A DNA stretch of 36,599 nucleotides from Candidatus Obscuribacterales bacterium (GCA_949127735.1 CASBPX010000243.1:1-36599), one strand, 5' to 3'. Positions 24,517 to 32,064 are shown, numbered from the stretch's first letter. Numbers and translations: made by a program. Notes: generated from the sequence alone by a model not told the origin.

Positions 24517-24951
24517 ATGCTCATTAAGCCTATTGGTGATCGCCGGCATGTGCTGGCTCTGGCAGCTGCGGTCATATTCGGTGCAGGCATTGTTGCCACT
24601 AGCCAGACTTGTTGCCATAAAGGCCCTGTCGAACCGAGAATCGCACGCCATGCAGCAACAGCGATTGATTACGGGCCATTTATGGACAAGCTGCAGAGAC
24701 ACATTAAACGCGCCTGGTTTCCACGTAAATTTGAAACATCTCGACACGGCAAAGTATTTTTCGTTTTCCACCGTGACGGGTCGATAAGTAACCTGCATGT
24801 CACCGTGCCCACAAACAATGAAGAATCTGATCAAGCAATGTTGGCCGCCGTCAAGAACGGTGCGCCGTATCATAATCTGCCTGACGGCTCCCCAGAAGCG
24901 GTCGACATCGAGTTTTCGTTCGACTATAACGTGCACAACAGAAATTATTGA
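24517..24951 (+). CDS. membrane-anchored TonB C-terminal domain protein
   Basis: The 144-residue protein has an N-terminal signal anchor (HVLALAAAVIFGAGIVATS) and a single TonB/TolA C-terminal-type domain from about residue 50: YGPFMDKLQRHIKRAWFP, then KVFFVFHRDGSISNLHV, then SDQAMLAAVKNGAPYHNLP and a final strand VDIEFSFDYNV. There is no long Pro-rich spacer as in true TonB, so it is not a classical energy transducer; short proteins of this kind are common in the suspected lineage and act in the periplasm by an unknown mechanism. Start ATG 24517 has TAGGTG 4 nt upstream. The next gene starts 4 nt after its stop, so the two are cotranscribed. Confidence 0.85.
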   Translation: MLIKPIGDRRHVLALAAAVIFGAGIVATSQTCCHKGPVEPRIARHAATAIDYGPFMDKLQRHIKRAWFPRKFETSRHGKVFFVFHRDGSISNLHVTVPTNNEESDQAMLAAVKNGAPYHNLPDGSPEAVDIEFSFDYNVHNRNY

Positions 24952-24955
24952 GCTT

Positions 24956-25546
24956 ATGAAAATACTGGGCTTGCTCCTGATAATACTGTTTGCCGCTTGG
25001 CCGGCAAGCGCGCAAGATTATTCTTCTTCTGGAAGCAGGAGCTCCAGCGGTGGCTTTAGCGGCCCAATAAGAAGCGCCGGAAATGTATTCAACAAAGCGC
25101 CCACTGGTAATTATCGCAATGCATTCAGTAACCGGTCACCCGAGAGTATCGCCAGAGACTATGGGAGCGGACATTCGGGCAGCGCTTTCACCGGCTCGGC
25201 GAATAGATATTCGAATAGCAGTGCTGACGACATTTCGCGCCGCCAGCCTGGCAGTGTATCTGGTAACTCAGGAGTGAAAAATTATGATGCCCTCAATCGG
25301 GCGGCTGAAAATCGACCATTCATTGATGCCAATAATAAGCAGCAATATTCATCCCGTGTGAGCATTACACCAAAGTCGCTCAAGAGCGGTCAGTGGGGCC
25401 CAGGGCTCGGTCGCGCCAGAGTCGACTGGAGCAAACTGCCGACACCTAGTGCAGGTCGAAGTGGTGGCTCCGCCGTTACCAACTGCGCCAATTGCGGTCA
25501 CTATAAGGCGCCGGGCGTAAGCTGGTGCACCAGCTGCGGTCGCTAA
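24956..25546 (+). CDS. exported Ser/Gly-rich protein with C-terminal zinc ribbon
   Basis: A 196-residue protein. I take the ATG at 24956, 4 nt after the TonB-domain gene stop, since it opens a perfect signal peptide (MKILGLLLIILFAAWPASAQ); the longer frame from 24797 only overlaps the previous gene. The mature part is Ser, Gly, Asn and Arg-rich and probably disordered. The very C-terminus is a compact zinc ribbon: CANCGHYKAPGVSWCTSCGR, with two CxxC pairs 12 residues apart. A zinc ribbon is unusual in an exported protein, where cysteines tend to be oxidised. Function unknown; cotranscription with the TonB-domain protein suggests a shared periplasmic or envelope role. Confidence 0.75.
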   Translation: MKILGLLLIILFAAWPASAQDYSSSGSRSSSGGFSGPIRSAGNVFNKAPTGNYRNAFSNRSPESIARDYGSGHSGSAFTGSANRYSNSSADDISRRQPGSVSGNSGVKNYDALNRAAENRPFIDANNKQQYSSRVSITPKSLKSGQWGPGLGRARVDWSKLPTPSAGRSGGSAVTNCANCGHYKAPGVSWCTSCGR

Positions 25547-25630
25547 CCAAGTGCCTTTTCATTTTCGTCTCCCACGCAACACTAGAAGACCAGTTCCATC
25601 TGGTACTAAGTTTCGACAACTGCATCCTTG

Positions 25631-27040
25631 TCAATCTTGTACATGACTGCGCTCACACTGGTCCTTTATCCATTTACTAATATCGTCGACGACCATTTCA
25701 TCCACATGGGATGGTCTCTCATATTCTTGCGGAGAGCATTTTCCAGAACCGCTCATGAAGAGATGATTTAGGCCTGGGTAGAGTTTCAACTTGCATTGGT
25801 TAACTTTTCCAGCCTTGTCTACCGCCGCCTTCCACCGCTCAAAGTCACCATCAGCGGTGACCTGGTAATCACGCTCACCCTGAAGAATAAACAACGGTTT
25901 ATTCAGTTCTCCAATTCCTTGTAGAGGATCATGCTCGCGAAGATCCAACCAGTACGCAGGATACGCTCCCAATATCAGCGGTCCGTTCTCAACATCTTTC
26001 TCCGTTAGTGCTTTAATTTTCGCGCGTTCTTCCAATAAGTGTCGAAACTTGTTGTCATCGCTTGCGCTAGAACCGCCAAGAGAATTTATGTACTCAACCT
26101 GCTTTACCATCGCATCTTCAAGCGGTTGATTCGCTCCAGCTAACATGATTAGACCGCGAAGCTCCTGATCTTGAGCTGCAATCCTTGGGATTAGCATCCC
26201 TCCCAAACTATGTCCTAGAACGAAAATTCGTGACTGAACGATCCTCGCATCGCCGCGCAAAACCTTGGCCGCTTCGAGCACGTCTTGCAGAGTTTCCTCC
26301 TTCACGGTAAAAGTTCTCAAGTCTCGGTTAGACATAGTGCTAGCGTGTTGCTTAGTGCGTTTGTTATAGCGAAGAACGGCAATGCCTCTGGACGCAAGAC
26401 CGCCTGAAAGATCTCTGAATGGCTTGTTCGGTCCGGTTGTTTCATCTTCATCACTAGGCCCTGAGCCGTGTACAAGGATCACCGCAGGGAACGGTCCCGT
26501 TCCCGAAGGGAGAGCTAAGTGCCCATCCAATTGCCACCTGCCTGCGCCAACGTTGATCTTCTCTTCCGAAAAAGTTGATGGTGTCACATATGGTGCGTTC
26601 TTGAATTGGCCGGAATGAGGCACTATAAAAAATCCAGATATCTTGTCGCTGCCTGAGAAGACAATTTTAAGGTCAACTGTCTTTGTGCCGAAGACAGCGG
26701 GCATTAGAATGATCGTGTGAGCACCGCCTCTTTCCACCTGCGGAGGAAGAGTCTTTTCGTACCGGCCATTTTGATTTAGCTGCTGCCATACGAGACCAAG
26801 CATCTGAGCCGGCATGGCGGCTTTCATGGTGGCATCGAAAAATGTAGTCGATTTTTGAAAATCGCCTTTCGTGAGACTATTTATGAATGCCAATGCTGCC
26901 TTTTGCTGCTCTTCTGACATAGTTCCTCTCAATGCAGTTTGCTTCGCACCGCCGCTGCCAGTAGAGGTCACTGCCAACACCACGGCCGCAACCATGGCCG
27001 AGAGTATAGTGGTGTCAAAATTTCTTCCGTTCTTTAACAT
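25631..27040 (-). CDS. exported alpha/beta hydrolase with N-terminal DUF3887-like domain
   Basis: A 469-residue protein. I take the ATG at 27040 (AGGG 6 nt upstream). The longer frame from 27160 would begin upstream of an intrinsic terminator and has an implausible N-terminus. A signal or anchor segment (ILSAMVAAVVLAVTSTG) is followed by a DUF3887-like domain at about residues 38-150, then an alpha/beta hydrolase fold: oxyanion strand AVILVHGSGPSDED, nucleophile elbow LGHSLGGM, acid in LQGERDYQV and His in YPGLNHLF. This domain pair is common in secreted serine esterases or peptidases of broad substrate range. Single gene on the minus strand, at the border of an accessory-looking block. Confidence 0.87.
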   Translation of the reverse strand: MLKNGRNFDTTILSAMVAAVVLAVTSTGSGGAKQTALRGTMSEEQQKAALAFINSLTKGDFQKSTTFFDATMKAAMPAQMLGLVWQQLNQNGRYEKTLPPQVERGGAHTIILMPAVFGTKTVDLKIVFSGSDKISGFFIVPHSGQFKNAPYVTPSTFSEEKINVGAGRWQLDGHLALPSGTGPFPAVILVHGSGPSDEDETTGPNKPFRDLSGGLASRGIAVLRYNKRTKQHASTMSNRDLRTFTVKEETLQDVLEAAKVLRGDARIVQSRIFVLGHSLGGMLIPRIAAQDQELRGLIMLAGANQPLEDAMVKQVEYINSLGGSSASDDNKFRHLLEERAKIKALTEKDVENGPLILGAYPAYWLDLREHDPLQGIGELNKPLFILQGERDYQVTADGDFERWKAAVDKAGKVNQCKLKLYPGLNHLFMSGSGKCSPQEYERPSHVDEMVVDDISKWIKDQCERSHVQD

Positions 27041-27106
27041 GCAAGCCCTGGGCCTTATCGTGCGCCTTGCCGCCAGACACGACCCTAATGATACTAGAAG
27101 GCGAGG

Positions 27107-27138
27107 AAAAAGCCCCGACCCAATACAGGCCGAGGCTT
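27107..27138 (-). terminator. intrinsic terminator of the SHOCT gene
   Basis: On the minus strand an 11-bp stem (two G-T pairs) AAGCCTCGGCC / GGTCGGGGCTT with a 7-nt loop is followed by a run of five T. It lies between the SHOCT gene (stop at 27207) and the hydrolase start at 27040, so it ends the SHOCT transcript. Confidence 0.8.
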
Positions 27139-27206
27139 TCAGGAGATTATTCAGGAACAATCAATAAATGGTTCCGAATGGACACACGTCGGGCCACAAA
27201 ATTTGA

Positions 27207-27566
27207 CTAATTTGAGAGGTCAAGCAATTTAGCTTTCATCGCCTGAAACTCTTCTTCGCTAATCACGCCACTTTTGCGAAGCTTACCGAGACGTTCCAAT
27301 TCGCTTATCACATCACCCTCACCTGTAGCAGATGATTTGGCATAGCTGCGCTCTGCAGTATTCATTTTATCTAGCAATACATTGCCGACTCGCTTGCCGA
27401 TTTTGGTGCCCACCAGGCCGCCCAATAAGGCTCCAGCGAATGTGCCCACAACAGGAATAGGAAGCAATACCGTCCCAATCTGGGCCCCGGCAAGTATCCC
27501 GGCTCCTGCGCCGGCCATTCTGGCGGTTTGGTCGTTCTCGGAGGCGCTGTCTTCTGAATTTGTCAT
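27207..27566 (-). CDS. SHOCT-domain protein with glycine-zipper segment
   Basis: A 119-residue protein. An acidic Ser/Asn-rich N-terminus (about 18 residues) is followed by a hydrophobic glycine-zipper region (GAGAGILAGAQIGTVLLP, then VGTFAGALLGGLVGTKIGKRVG) that probably inserts in a membrane. The last 32 residues are a SHOCT domain: LERLGKLRKSGVISEEEF and AMKAKLLDL, the short amphipathic C-terminal motif thought to mediate oligomerisation. ATG start at 27566 has AGGGA 6 nt upstream. It is transcribed alone, divergent from hipB, and has a terminator downstream. Confidence 0.9.
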   Translation of the reverse strand: MTNSEDSASENDQTARMAGAGAGILAGAQIGTVLLPIPVVGTFAGALLGGLVGTKIGKRVGNVLLDKMNTAERSYAKSSATGEGDVISELERLGKLRKSGVISEEEFQAMKAKLLDLSN

Positions 27567-27728
27567 TGCTTTTCCCTACTTGCTTGGCTACTTAGCTATT
27601 CAAACAGGGTGCCGAATGCGATTGGTCATGAGCAACACAGTTTCAAAAGCGTATGTCTGCCTCGCGCGTTCACAGTAATCCAAACTATAGCGGCAATGAA
27701 TAAAGCTCCTATTTTCACAGAATAAGTG

Positions 27729-27740
27729 GTAGTATACTAC
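27729..27740. promoter_or_regulatory. palindromic operator with -10-like core before hipB
   Basis: GTAGTATACTAC is a perfect 12-bp palindrome that contains TATACT, a -10-like hexamer (5/6). A partial copy (TAGTAT) follows at about 27771. HipB-type antitoxins repress their own operon by binding such palindromes, so this is the likely operator, 63 nt before the hipB start. The -35 element is weak. Confidence 0.5.
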
Positions 27741-27802
27741 TCGTTAATTGAAAACTACCCATATAGCGACTAGTATTTTACGCATTAGTTGACAGGACAA
27801 AA

Positions 27803-28108
27803 ATGCTTCATTTTGGTTTAGCCACAACTGACGAAGTCGCCTCTGAACTGGCATCAAGACTGCGCGCACATCGGCTCGCACAAAACCTTGTGCAAACTGA
27901 ACTGGCTGCGCGTGCGGGAATTTCACGAAAAACCCTGACTACTTTAGAGCAATCGGGGAAAGTTTCGCTCGATGTATTTTTGCGTATAGTCTCAGCACTT
28001 GGGCTTACTGAGTCTATGTCGACATTGTTTGAGCTCAAGCATAAATCTATACGAGAAATGGAGCTGGCTGATCAACGGCGCCAGCGAGCATCGCGAAAAC
28101 ATACATGA
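27803..28108 (+). CDS. hipB: HipB-like XRE-family antitoxin
   Basis: A 101-residue DNA-binding protein with one XRE/Cro helix-turn-helix: LASRLRAHRLAQNLVQTELA, then ARAGISRKTLTTLEQSGKVS and DVFLRIVSALGL, residues about 15-75. The C-terminal 25 residues are basic and hydrophilic (DQRRQRASRKHT). It is the antitoxin and autorepressor of a type II toxin-antitoxin pair. ATG at 27803 has AGGA 5-6 nt upstream, and its stop overlaps the ATG of the toxin gene (ATGA), the usual coupling in such operons. A palindrome containing a -10-like element lies upstream. Confidence 0.88.
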   Translation: MLHFGLATTDEVASELASRLRAHRLAQNLVQTELAARAGISRKTLTTLEQSGKVSLDVFLRIVSALGLTESMSTLFELKHKSIREMELADQRRQRASRKHT

Positions 28109-29340
28109 AAAAGTTGAATGTCATTTATGCAGGTTGGGGAGAGCGATTTACGTTGGGCGTCTTAGCCGACAACGACACAGACATTTTATTTGAGTACACT
28201 CCCGAGGCACTCAAGCGCGGGTTGGAAGTTTCACCGTTTAAAATGCCGCTGAGCAGCCAAACCTATAGCGACCTTCCTGACTATCAGCTTCGACTGCCGG
28301 GGCTGATAAGCGATGCCTTGCCGGATGGCTGGGGAATGTTCTTGATGGACAGACTCTTCCGCAAACAAGGCCGGAATCTATCTCAAGTTTCTCCTCTTGA
28401 TCGATTAGCGTACATCGGCGAGAACGCGATGGGAGCGCTCGCATTTGAGCCGGCGGATGTAAATGTTTTGCCACCGGAACATCCGCAGCTACTTGAACTC
28501 GCAGCAGACATTGGTCATGTATTTGACGATGATGAAAGCGAAACGATGCTTCGAACACTCGCATTAATGGGAGGTTCACCGCATGGTGCCAGACCCAAAG
28601 TATTAGTCAATTTCGACAAGAGTGCGAATCTTATTTCCAGGTCAGAGCCTGGGCGCGGAATTCCTATGCTGGTGAAGTTTCCTGCACAGAATGAACACAA
28701 GGAAGTTTGTGCGATCGAGGCCATGTACGGTAGGCTCGCACAGGCATGCGCTATTCGAGTTCCCTCTATACACTTTTTCGATCTAGGCAAACAAATGTCT
28801 GCCTTTGGCATCGAACGCTTCGATCGCATCGAAAAAATACGTGTGCCCATGCACACCGCATCTGGTGCAGCACACGTGAATTTCCGAGTTCCGCAACTCG
28901 ACTACATATCACTTTTGAGGCTAACCAAGTTCATGACTAACGACATACGCGAAGTGCTGCACGCCTTCGATAGATGTGTCTTCAATGTAGTGTTCAACAA
29001 CCGCGACGATCACGCAAAAAACTTTTCATTCCTGATGGACAAAAACGGTCACTGGAAGTTTTCGCCAGCCTACGATCTCACATACAATTCTGGGCCAAAC
29101 GGCGAACACCAGATGGACATTTGCGGCGAAGCACGCATACCTGGGCGCCGACAACTGCTGGAACTGGCAGCAAAAACAGGAATCAAGCAAAGCGCAGCAG
29201 CGGAGTCAATAGATAGAATTGCAATAGTGTCGGAATCTTTCCGCGAATTCGTCGGCGAGCTGCCCATCCGCGAGAAAACATTGAAGTTGATCGAAAAAAC
29301 TGTTGCGACTAATCGCGAGCGGCTAGTTCGAACACTCTGA
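28105..29340 (+). CDS. hipA: HipA-like serine/threonine kinase toxin
   Basis: A 411-residue protein of the HipA family. An N-terminal HipA subdomain (residues 1-115, with LPGLISDALPDGWG) precedes the kinase core. The ATP-loop motif is GGSPHGARPK at 156-165. The catalytic segment is NRDDHAKN at 299-306, with the expected Asp and Asn, and the metal-binding motif SPAYDLTYN at 320-328. All key residues are kept, so the kinase should be active. Escherichia coli HipA phosphorylates glutamyl-tRNA synthetase and induces growth arrest; the target here may differ. Start overlaps the hipB stop by 4 nt. No disruption is visible. Confidence 0.9.
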   Translation: MKKLNVIYAGWGERFTLGVLADNDTDILFEYTPEALKRGLEVSPFKMPLSSQTYSDLPDYQLRLPGLISDALPDGWGMFLMDRLFRKQGRNLSQVSPLDRLAYIGENAMGALAFEPADVNVLPPEHPQLLELAADIGHVFDDDESETMLRTLALMGGSPHGARPKVLVNFDKSANLISRSEPGRGIPMLVKFPAQNEHKEVCAIEAMYGRLAQACAIRVPSIHFFDLGKQMSAFGIERFDRIEKIRVPMHTASGAAHVNFRVPQLDYISLLRLTKFMTNDIREVLHAFDRCVFNVVFNNRDDHAKNFSFLMDKNGHWKFSPAYDLTYNSGPNGEHQMDICGEARIPGRRQLLELAAKTGIKQSAAAESIDRIAIVSESFREFVGELPIREKTLKLIEKTVATNRERLVRTL

Positions 29341-29459
29341 TGCAACGTACCGTGAATCTAAGGGTCCGATGGCGCTTATGGATCCAGCATAGCCGCGAAG
29401 TGCGTCGCGATTGTTGCACACGTTGCGCGGATCCGGCTCAAGCACCCTTATTTAAGCCG

Positions 29460-29545
29460 TTAACAATATTTACTGTACAGCGAATATAGGCGATCCGACG
29501 AATATGTTTGTAAAACATCTATATTTACTGTACAGTAAATATAGA
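29460..29545 (+). promoter_or_regulatory. promoter and paired operators of the AbiE-type module
   Basis: A perfect 28-bp palindrome at 29518-29545 (core ATATTTACTGTACAGTAAAT) covers a promoter TTGTAA (29508-29513), 17 nt, TACAGT (29531-29536). A second, imperfect copy of the same palindrome (two mismatched positions) lies at 29466-29487, after TTAACA. The centres are 55 bp apart, about five helical turns. This arrangement suits a repressor dimer binding two sites, as shown for AbiEi autoregulation. A half site (GCGAATATA) follows at about 29553. Confidence 0.7.
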
Positions 29546-29561
29546 CATTGAGGCGAATATA

Positions 29562-30629
29562 TTGGAAGGTCGACAGTACGAGCAGCAGCTTATTGATGAG
29601 TTCCTCAAAAGCCTTGAGGCACTTCCAGAAGTAAGTGCGCGATTGGAAGCAAAGCAACCTCTACCAGCTGATGCAAAGATCAACTTAAAGGTAGCAGGCC
29701 AAGAAGTAACATTGCTTGTGGAAGCAAAGAAAGTTGGCTACCCGCGAGATGTGCAGCAAGCGATCTGGCAACTCCGTCGAGCGGAGGAGGCGCAGCCTTC
29801 GCGCAAAAGAATCGCTCTTGTCATGATTGCGGAATACCTTTCTCCCGGCGCGAAGGCGCAATTGCAAGCAGAGCATATTGGATATTTTGAAAGCGGCGGC
29901 AGCTTGTATCTGCCGGCACCGGGCGCATACTGTTATATAGAGAGACCGGCAGCAAAGCCGTTTGAAAGGGCCGTTCGATCTCTGTTTTCTGGACGGCGGG
30001 CTCAAGTAATCCACGCGATTCTTGTCCATCATGAGCGTTGGTTTGGGGTTCATGAGTTGGCAGAAGTAGCCATGGTGTCACCAGCCACGGTATCAGAAGT
30101 GTTTTCAGAGTTGGAGCGGCAAGACTGGGTATCCATGCAAGGAAAGGGACCAAGAAAGGAGCGACAACTATCCCAACCTAGCGCATTGCTCGACGCATGG
30201 GCAAAAGAAGTGAGGGAGCGTCCATCACCATCCACGGATCGCTACTACGTTCCAGGAATAAAAGCTGATGGCTTGATGCAACGAGTCGGCGAACAATTTG
30301 GCAAAAGCAACCTCGACTACGCAGTCAGTTACGAATACGCAGCACAGCGCTATGCGCCCTTTCTGTCCAGTATTTCACAGGTGCGTCTAAGGATAATCAA
30401 ATCCTCCGAATCGAAAGCTGCGATTTCTGACTTAGGGGCGCGATCCGTACTGGAAGGTTCCAACCTCGGAATCATCGAAACCGCTGCCCATAGCGAATTG
30501 CTATTTCGAAAAGAAATAGACAATGTGTGGCTAGCAAGTCCTGTCCAAGTGTATCTAGATCTCATGCACGGGGAGGGACGTTCTAAGGAGATGGCAGAAC
30601 ATCTCCGAACCGAGAGGATTGGTTTTTAA
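29562..30629 (+). CDS. AbiEi-like antitoxin of a type IV toxin-antitoxin system, with extra N-terminal domain
   Basis: A 355-residue protein. The TTG start at 29562 has TGAGG 8 nt upstream. Residues about 145-195 form a winged helix (FGVHELAEVAMVSPATVSEV, then SELERQDWV) and the remainder is the AbiEi-like C-terminal part with IISSE-like segments (LRIIKSSESKAAI). In front, residues 1-130, lies an extra alpha/beta region with VTLLVEAKKVG (Glu54-x-Lys56) and later IALVMIAEYLSPGAKA and GYFESGGSLYL, a pattern like restriction-endonuclease-fold (PD-(D/E)XK) domains. Whether it cuts nucleic acid is unknown. The winged helix should bind the palindromes upstream. The stop overlaps the next ATG by 1 nt (TAATG). 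Confidence 0.75.
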   Translation: MEGRQYEQQLIDEFLKSLEALPEVSARLEAKQPLPADAKINLKVAGQEVTLLVEAKKVGYPRDVQQAIWQLRRAEEAQPSRKRIALVMIAEYLSPGAKAQLQAEHIGYFESGGSLYLPAPGAYCYIERPAAKPFERAVRSLFSGRRAQVIHAILVHHERWFGVHELAEVAMVSPATVSEVFSELERQDWVSMQGKGPRKERQLSQPSALLDAWAKEVRERPSPSTDRYYVPGIKADGLMQRVGEQFGKSNLDYAVSYEYAAQRYAPFLSSISQVRLRIIKSSESKAAISDLGARSVLEGSNLGIIETAAHSELLFRKEIDNVWLASPVQVYLDLMHGEGRSKEMAEHLRTERIGF

Positions 30630-31525
30630 TGCCGAAACCAAAGACTTTCGACGGGTACGATGAAGGATACACGCTCGACTGCGAGCGTGTTCTCGTTACG
30701 CTGTTGCGAGGATTAGGTCCATGGAAGGATTCGGTTTTTCTAATCGGTGGATTGACGCCAAGATATTTAGTTGATGCCAGCGGCGAGGGTGTGCCACCAC
30801 ATGCTGGCACTCAGGACGTAGACATTGTAATCGACTTGAAGATTCTCGCTGATACCGAAGCCTATCAAACGCTTGAAAAGAATCTGAAAAAGATGGGTTT
30901 CGAACGCGCTGAGAATGAAGCTGGAAAAAAACTCTCTTGGCGGTGGAAAACGAAAACTGAAGACGATGTCACAGTGATACTTGAGCTTATATCTGAATCA
31001 GAGGAGTTGGGTGGCGGCAAAGTACACGCATTGCCGACTGAAAGAACAATTTCTGCACTGAATGTTCCACACGCATCGATGGTTTTTGATCTGCATGAGA
31101 CCAGAGAGATTCAGGCTGAACTCCTGGGTGGCAACGGCGTGGCGAGTGAAATCGTTAAATTCGCAAATCTGGTCGCCTTTACTTGTTTGAAAGCGTTCGC
31201 TTTCGATCAGCGGAATGAGCGTAAGGATGCGCATGACTTGATTTATTGCATTGAATACGCAGCCGGCGGAGTAGCTGCCGCAAAGGAACAGCTTCGAAAG
31301 GAACTAGATGGCAAACACCGAGAGACAATTCTCTCCGCCTTGGATATACTGCGAAAAAGATTTGCAAGCAATGAAAAGGTAGAAGGCTATCAAAAGGACG
31401 GTCCAGTCGCAGTCGCCAAGTTTGAGCTGGGCGAGAGCAATGAAGAAGCGCTAAGAGAGTCGAGGACTTTGCGACAACGAGACGTGAGTCATCTAATTGA
31501 ACAGCTGCTGGAAATCTTGAAGTGA
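30629..31525 (+). CDS. AbiEii-like nucleotidyltransferase toxin
   Basis: A 298-residue protein of the AbiEii/AbiGii nucleotidyltransferase class. The motif I Gly-Gly is FLIGGLTPRYLV (residues 37-48), followed by the metal-binding acids HAGTQDVDIVIDL (Asp63, Asp65). Further on, VILELISES supplies a possible third acid, and LVAFTCLKAFAFDQRNERKDAHDLIY is the lysine-rich helix typical of this family. All expected catalytic positions are present. In type IV systems the toxin arrests growth by modifying tRNA or other targets when phage infects, and the AbiEi protein counteracts it. Coupled to the preceding gene by a TAATG overlap; the pair forms one operon. Confidence 0.8.
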   Translation: MPKPKTFDGYDEGYTLDCERVLVTLLRGLGPWKDSVFLIGGLTPRYLVDASGEGVPPHAGTQDVDIVIDLKILADTEAYQTLEKNLKKMGFERAENEAGKKLSWRWKTKTEDDVTVILELISESEELGGGKVHALPTERTISALNVPHASMVFDLHETREIQAELLGGNGVASEIVKFANLVAFTCLKAFAFDQRNERKDAHDLIYCIEYAAGGVAAAKEQLRKELDGKHRETILSALDILRKRFASNEKVEGYQKDGPVAVAKFELGESNEEALRESRTLRQRDVSHLIEQLLEILK

Positions 31526-31610
31526 GCAGGTACAGTACTGAGACGACCTCAAAACGCGAATGCTCGAAAGCCTGAGCCTGTTACGATTTGAAGCCTGTTC
31601 TAAATAAAAA

Positions 31611-31996
31611 TGGTGGAGGCGGCGAGAATTGCACTCGCGTCCAAAATCATCGAGAAATAAGTATCTACAAGCTTAGTCTGCTATTTCCCCAGTTACCTTG
31701 CGGCCCGCTGAGATTGGCACAAACAGCCAACCGGGATCGCGATTATGTCTTAACTGAAACTAGCAATCGCTAACTTTGTTTCAGTGCAACCACCGTGTCT
31801 TACCCTAAAGCGACGGGTAGTCAAGTCGCTTTCGAGTCCTAGAAGCCTAAGTTAAGTTAGGCAACCGCAGCGAGGCTGCGGCTAGGGAATTTGATGACAT
31901 TATTTGCATCTGTGTTTTGCTTACTTGTTAACGAAGGATCAAGCTCCCCGACCTGCAACTCATGACCCTATAACCCTGTCGAATCTGAACGCCCCC
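31611..31996 (-). ncRNA. ssrA: transfer-messenger RNA (tmRNA)
   Basis: Rescues stalled ribosomes by acting as alanyl-tRNA and then as a template for a degradation tag. On the minus strand the 5' end GGGGGCG (31996-31990) pairs over 7 bp with the 3' CGCCTCC before the encoded ACCA (end 31611). The 5' part contains ATTCGACAGGG, a usual tmRNA motif. The T-arm is GCGAG-TGCAATT-CTCGC, giving a 7-nt loop that starts TGC instead of the usual TTC. A tag reading frame lies in the middle. No split or permutation is seen. It fills most of the 703-nt gap between the AbiE module and the gene at 32229. The 3' end faces the toxin-antitoxin genes. Confidence 0.92.
31857..31907 (-). other. tmRNA tag-peptide reading frame
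   Basis: The frame from GCA (31907) to TAA (31857) encodes ANNVIKFPSRSLAAVA, 16 residues. It begins ANN like cyanobacterial tags (for example ANNIVSFKRVAIAA) and ends with hydrophobic and Ala residues as proteolysis tags do. The stop codon is in the loop-side of a hairpin (GCCTAA / TTAGGC), as is usual for the helix after the tag. Confidence 0.88.
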
Positions 31997-32035
31997 ATGT
32001 GGGTGTTTGAACAAGACCAAGTCGATCGTGAATAA

Positions 32036-32064
32036 ATCTTAGATAGCTAATTTTCAGGGTGCAA
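32036..32064 (-). promoter_or_regulatory. candidate promoter of ssrA
   Basis: On the minus strand TTGCAC (32059-32064), 17 nt, TAAGAT (32036-32041). Transcription would begin near 32029, giving a precursor with a 33-nt 5' leader before the mature tmRNA end at 31996, which RNase P would remove. Confidence 0.5.

Noticed and set aside
24301-24936. Long minus-strand frame ending in CGCDSCHAD
   Set aside because: Most of it is antisense to the well-supported TonB-domain gene. The Cys-rich end is short, has no good start or ribosome-binding site, and I know no family for it.
25580-25600. ACCAG/CTGGT inverted repeat after the zinc-ribbon gene
   Set aside because: The stem has only 5 bp and no T-run follows on either strand, so I do not call a terminator.
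27041-27160. N-terminal extension of the alpha/beta hydrolase from a TTG at 27160
   Set aside because: It contains an intrinsic terminator on the same strand and reads as a non-hydrophobic, implausible N-terminus; the ATG at 27040 has a ribosome-binding site and a signal segment.
29341-29460. Possible attachment site or mobile-element border after hipA
   Set aside because: There is a short CGCGA/TCGCG inverted repeat but no copy of the tmRNA 3' end and no transposase or integrase remnant.
31588-31773. Plus-strand 61-codon frame in the gap after the AbiE module
   Set aside because: It lies antisense to the tmRNA gene, which explains the sequence better.
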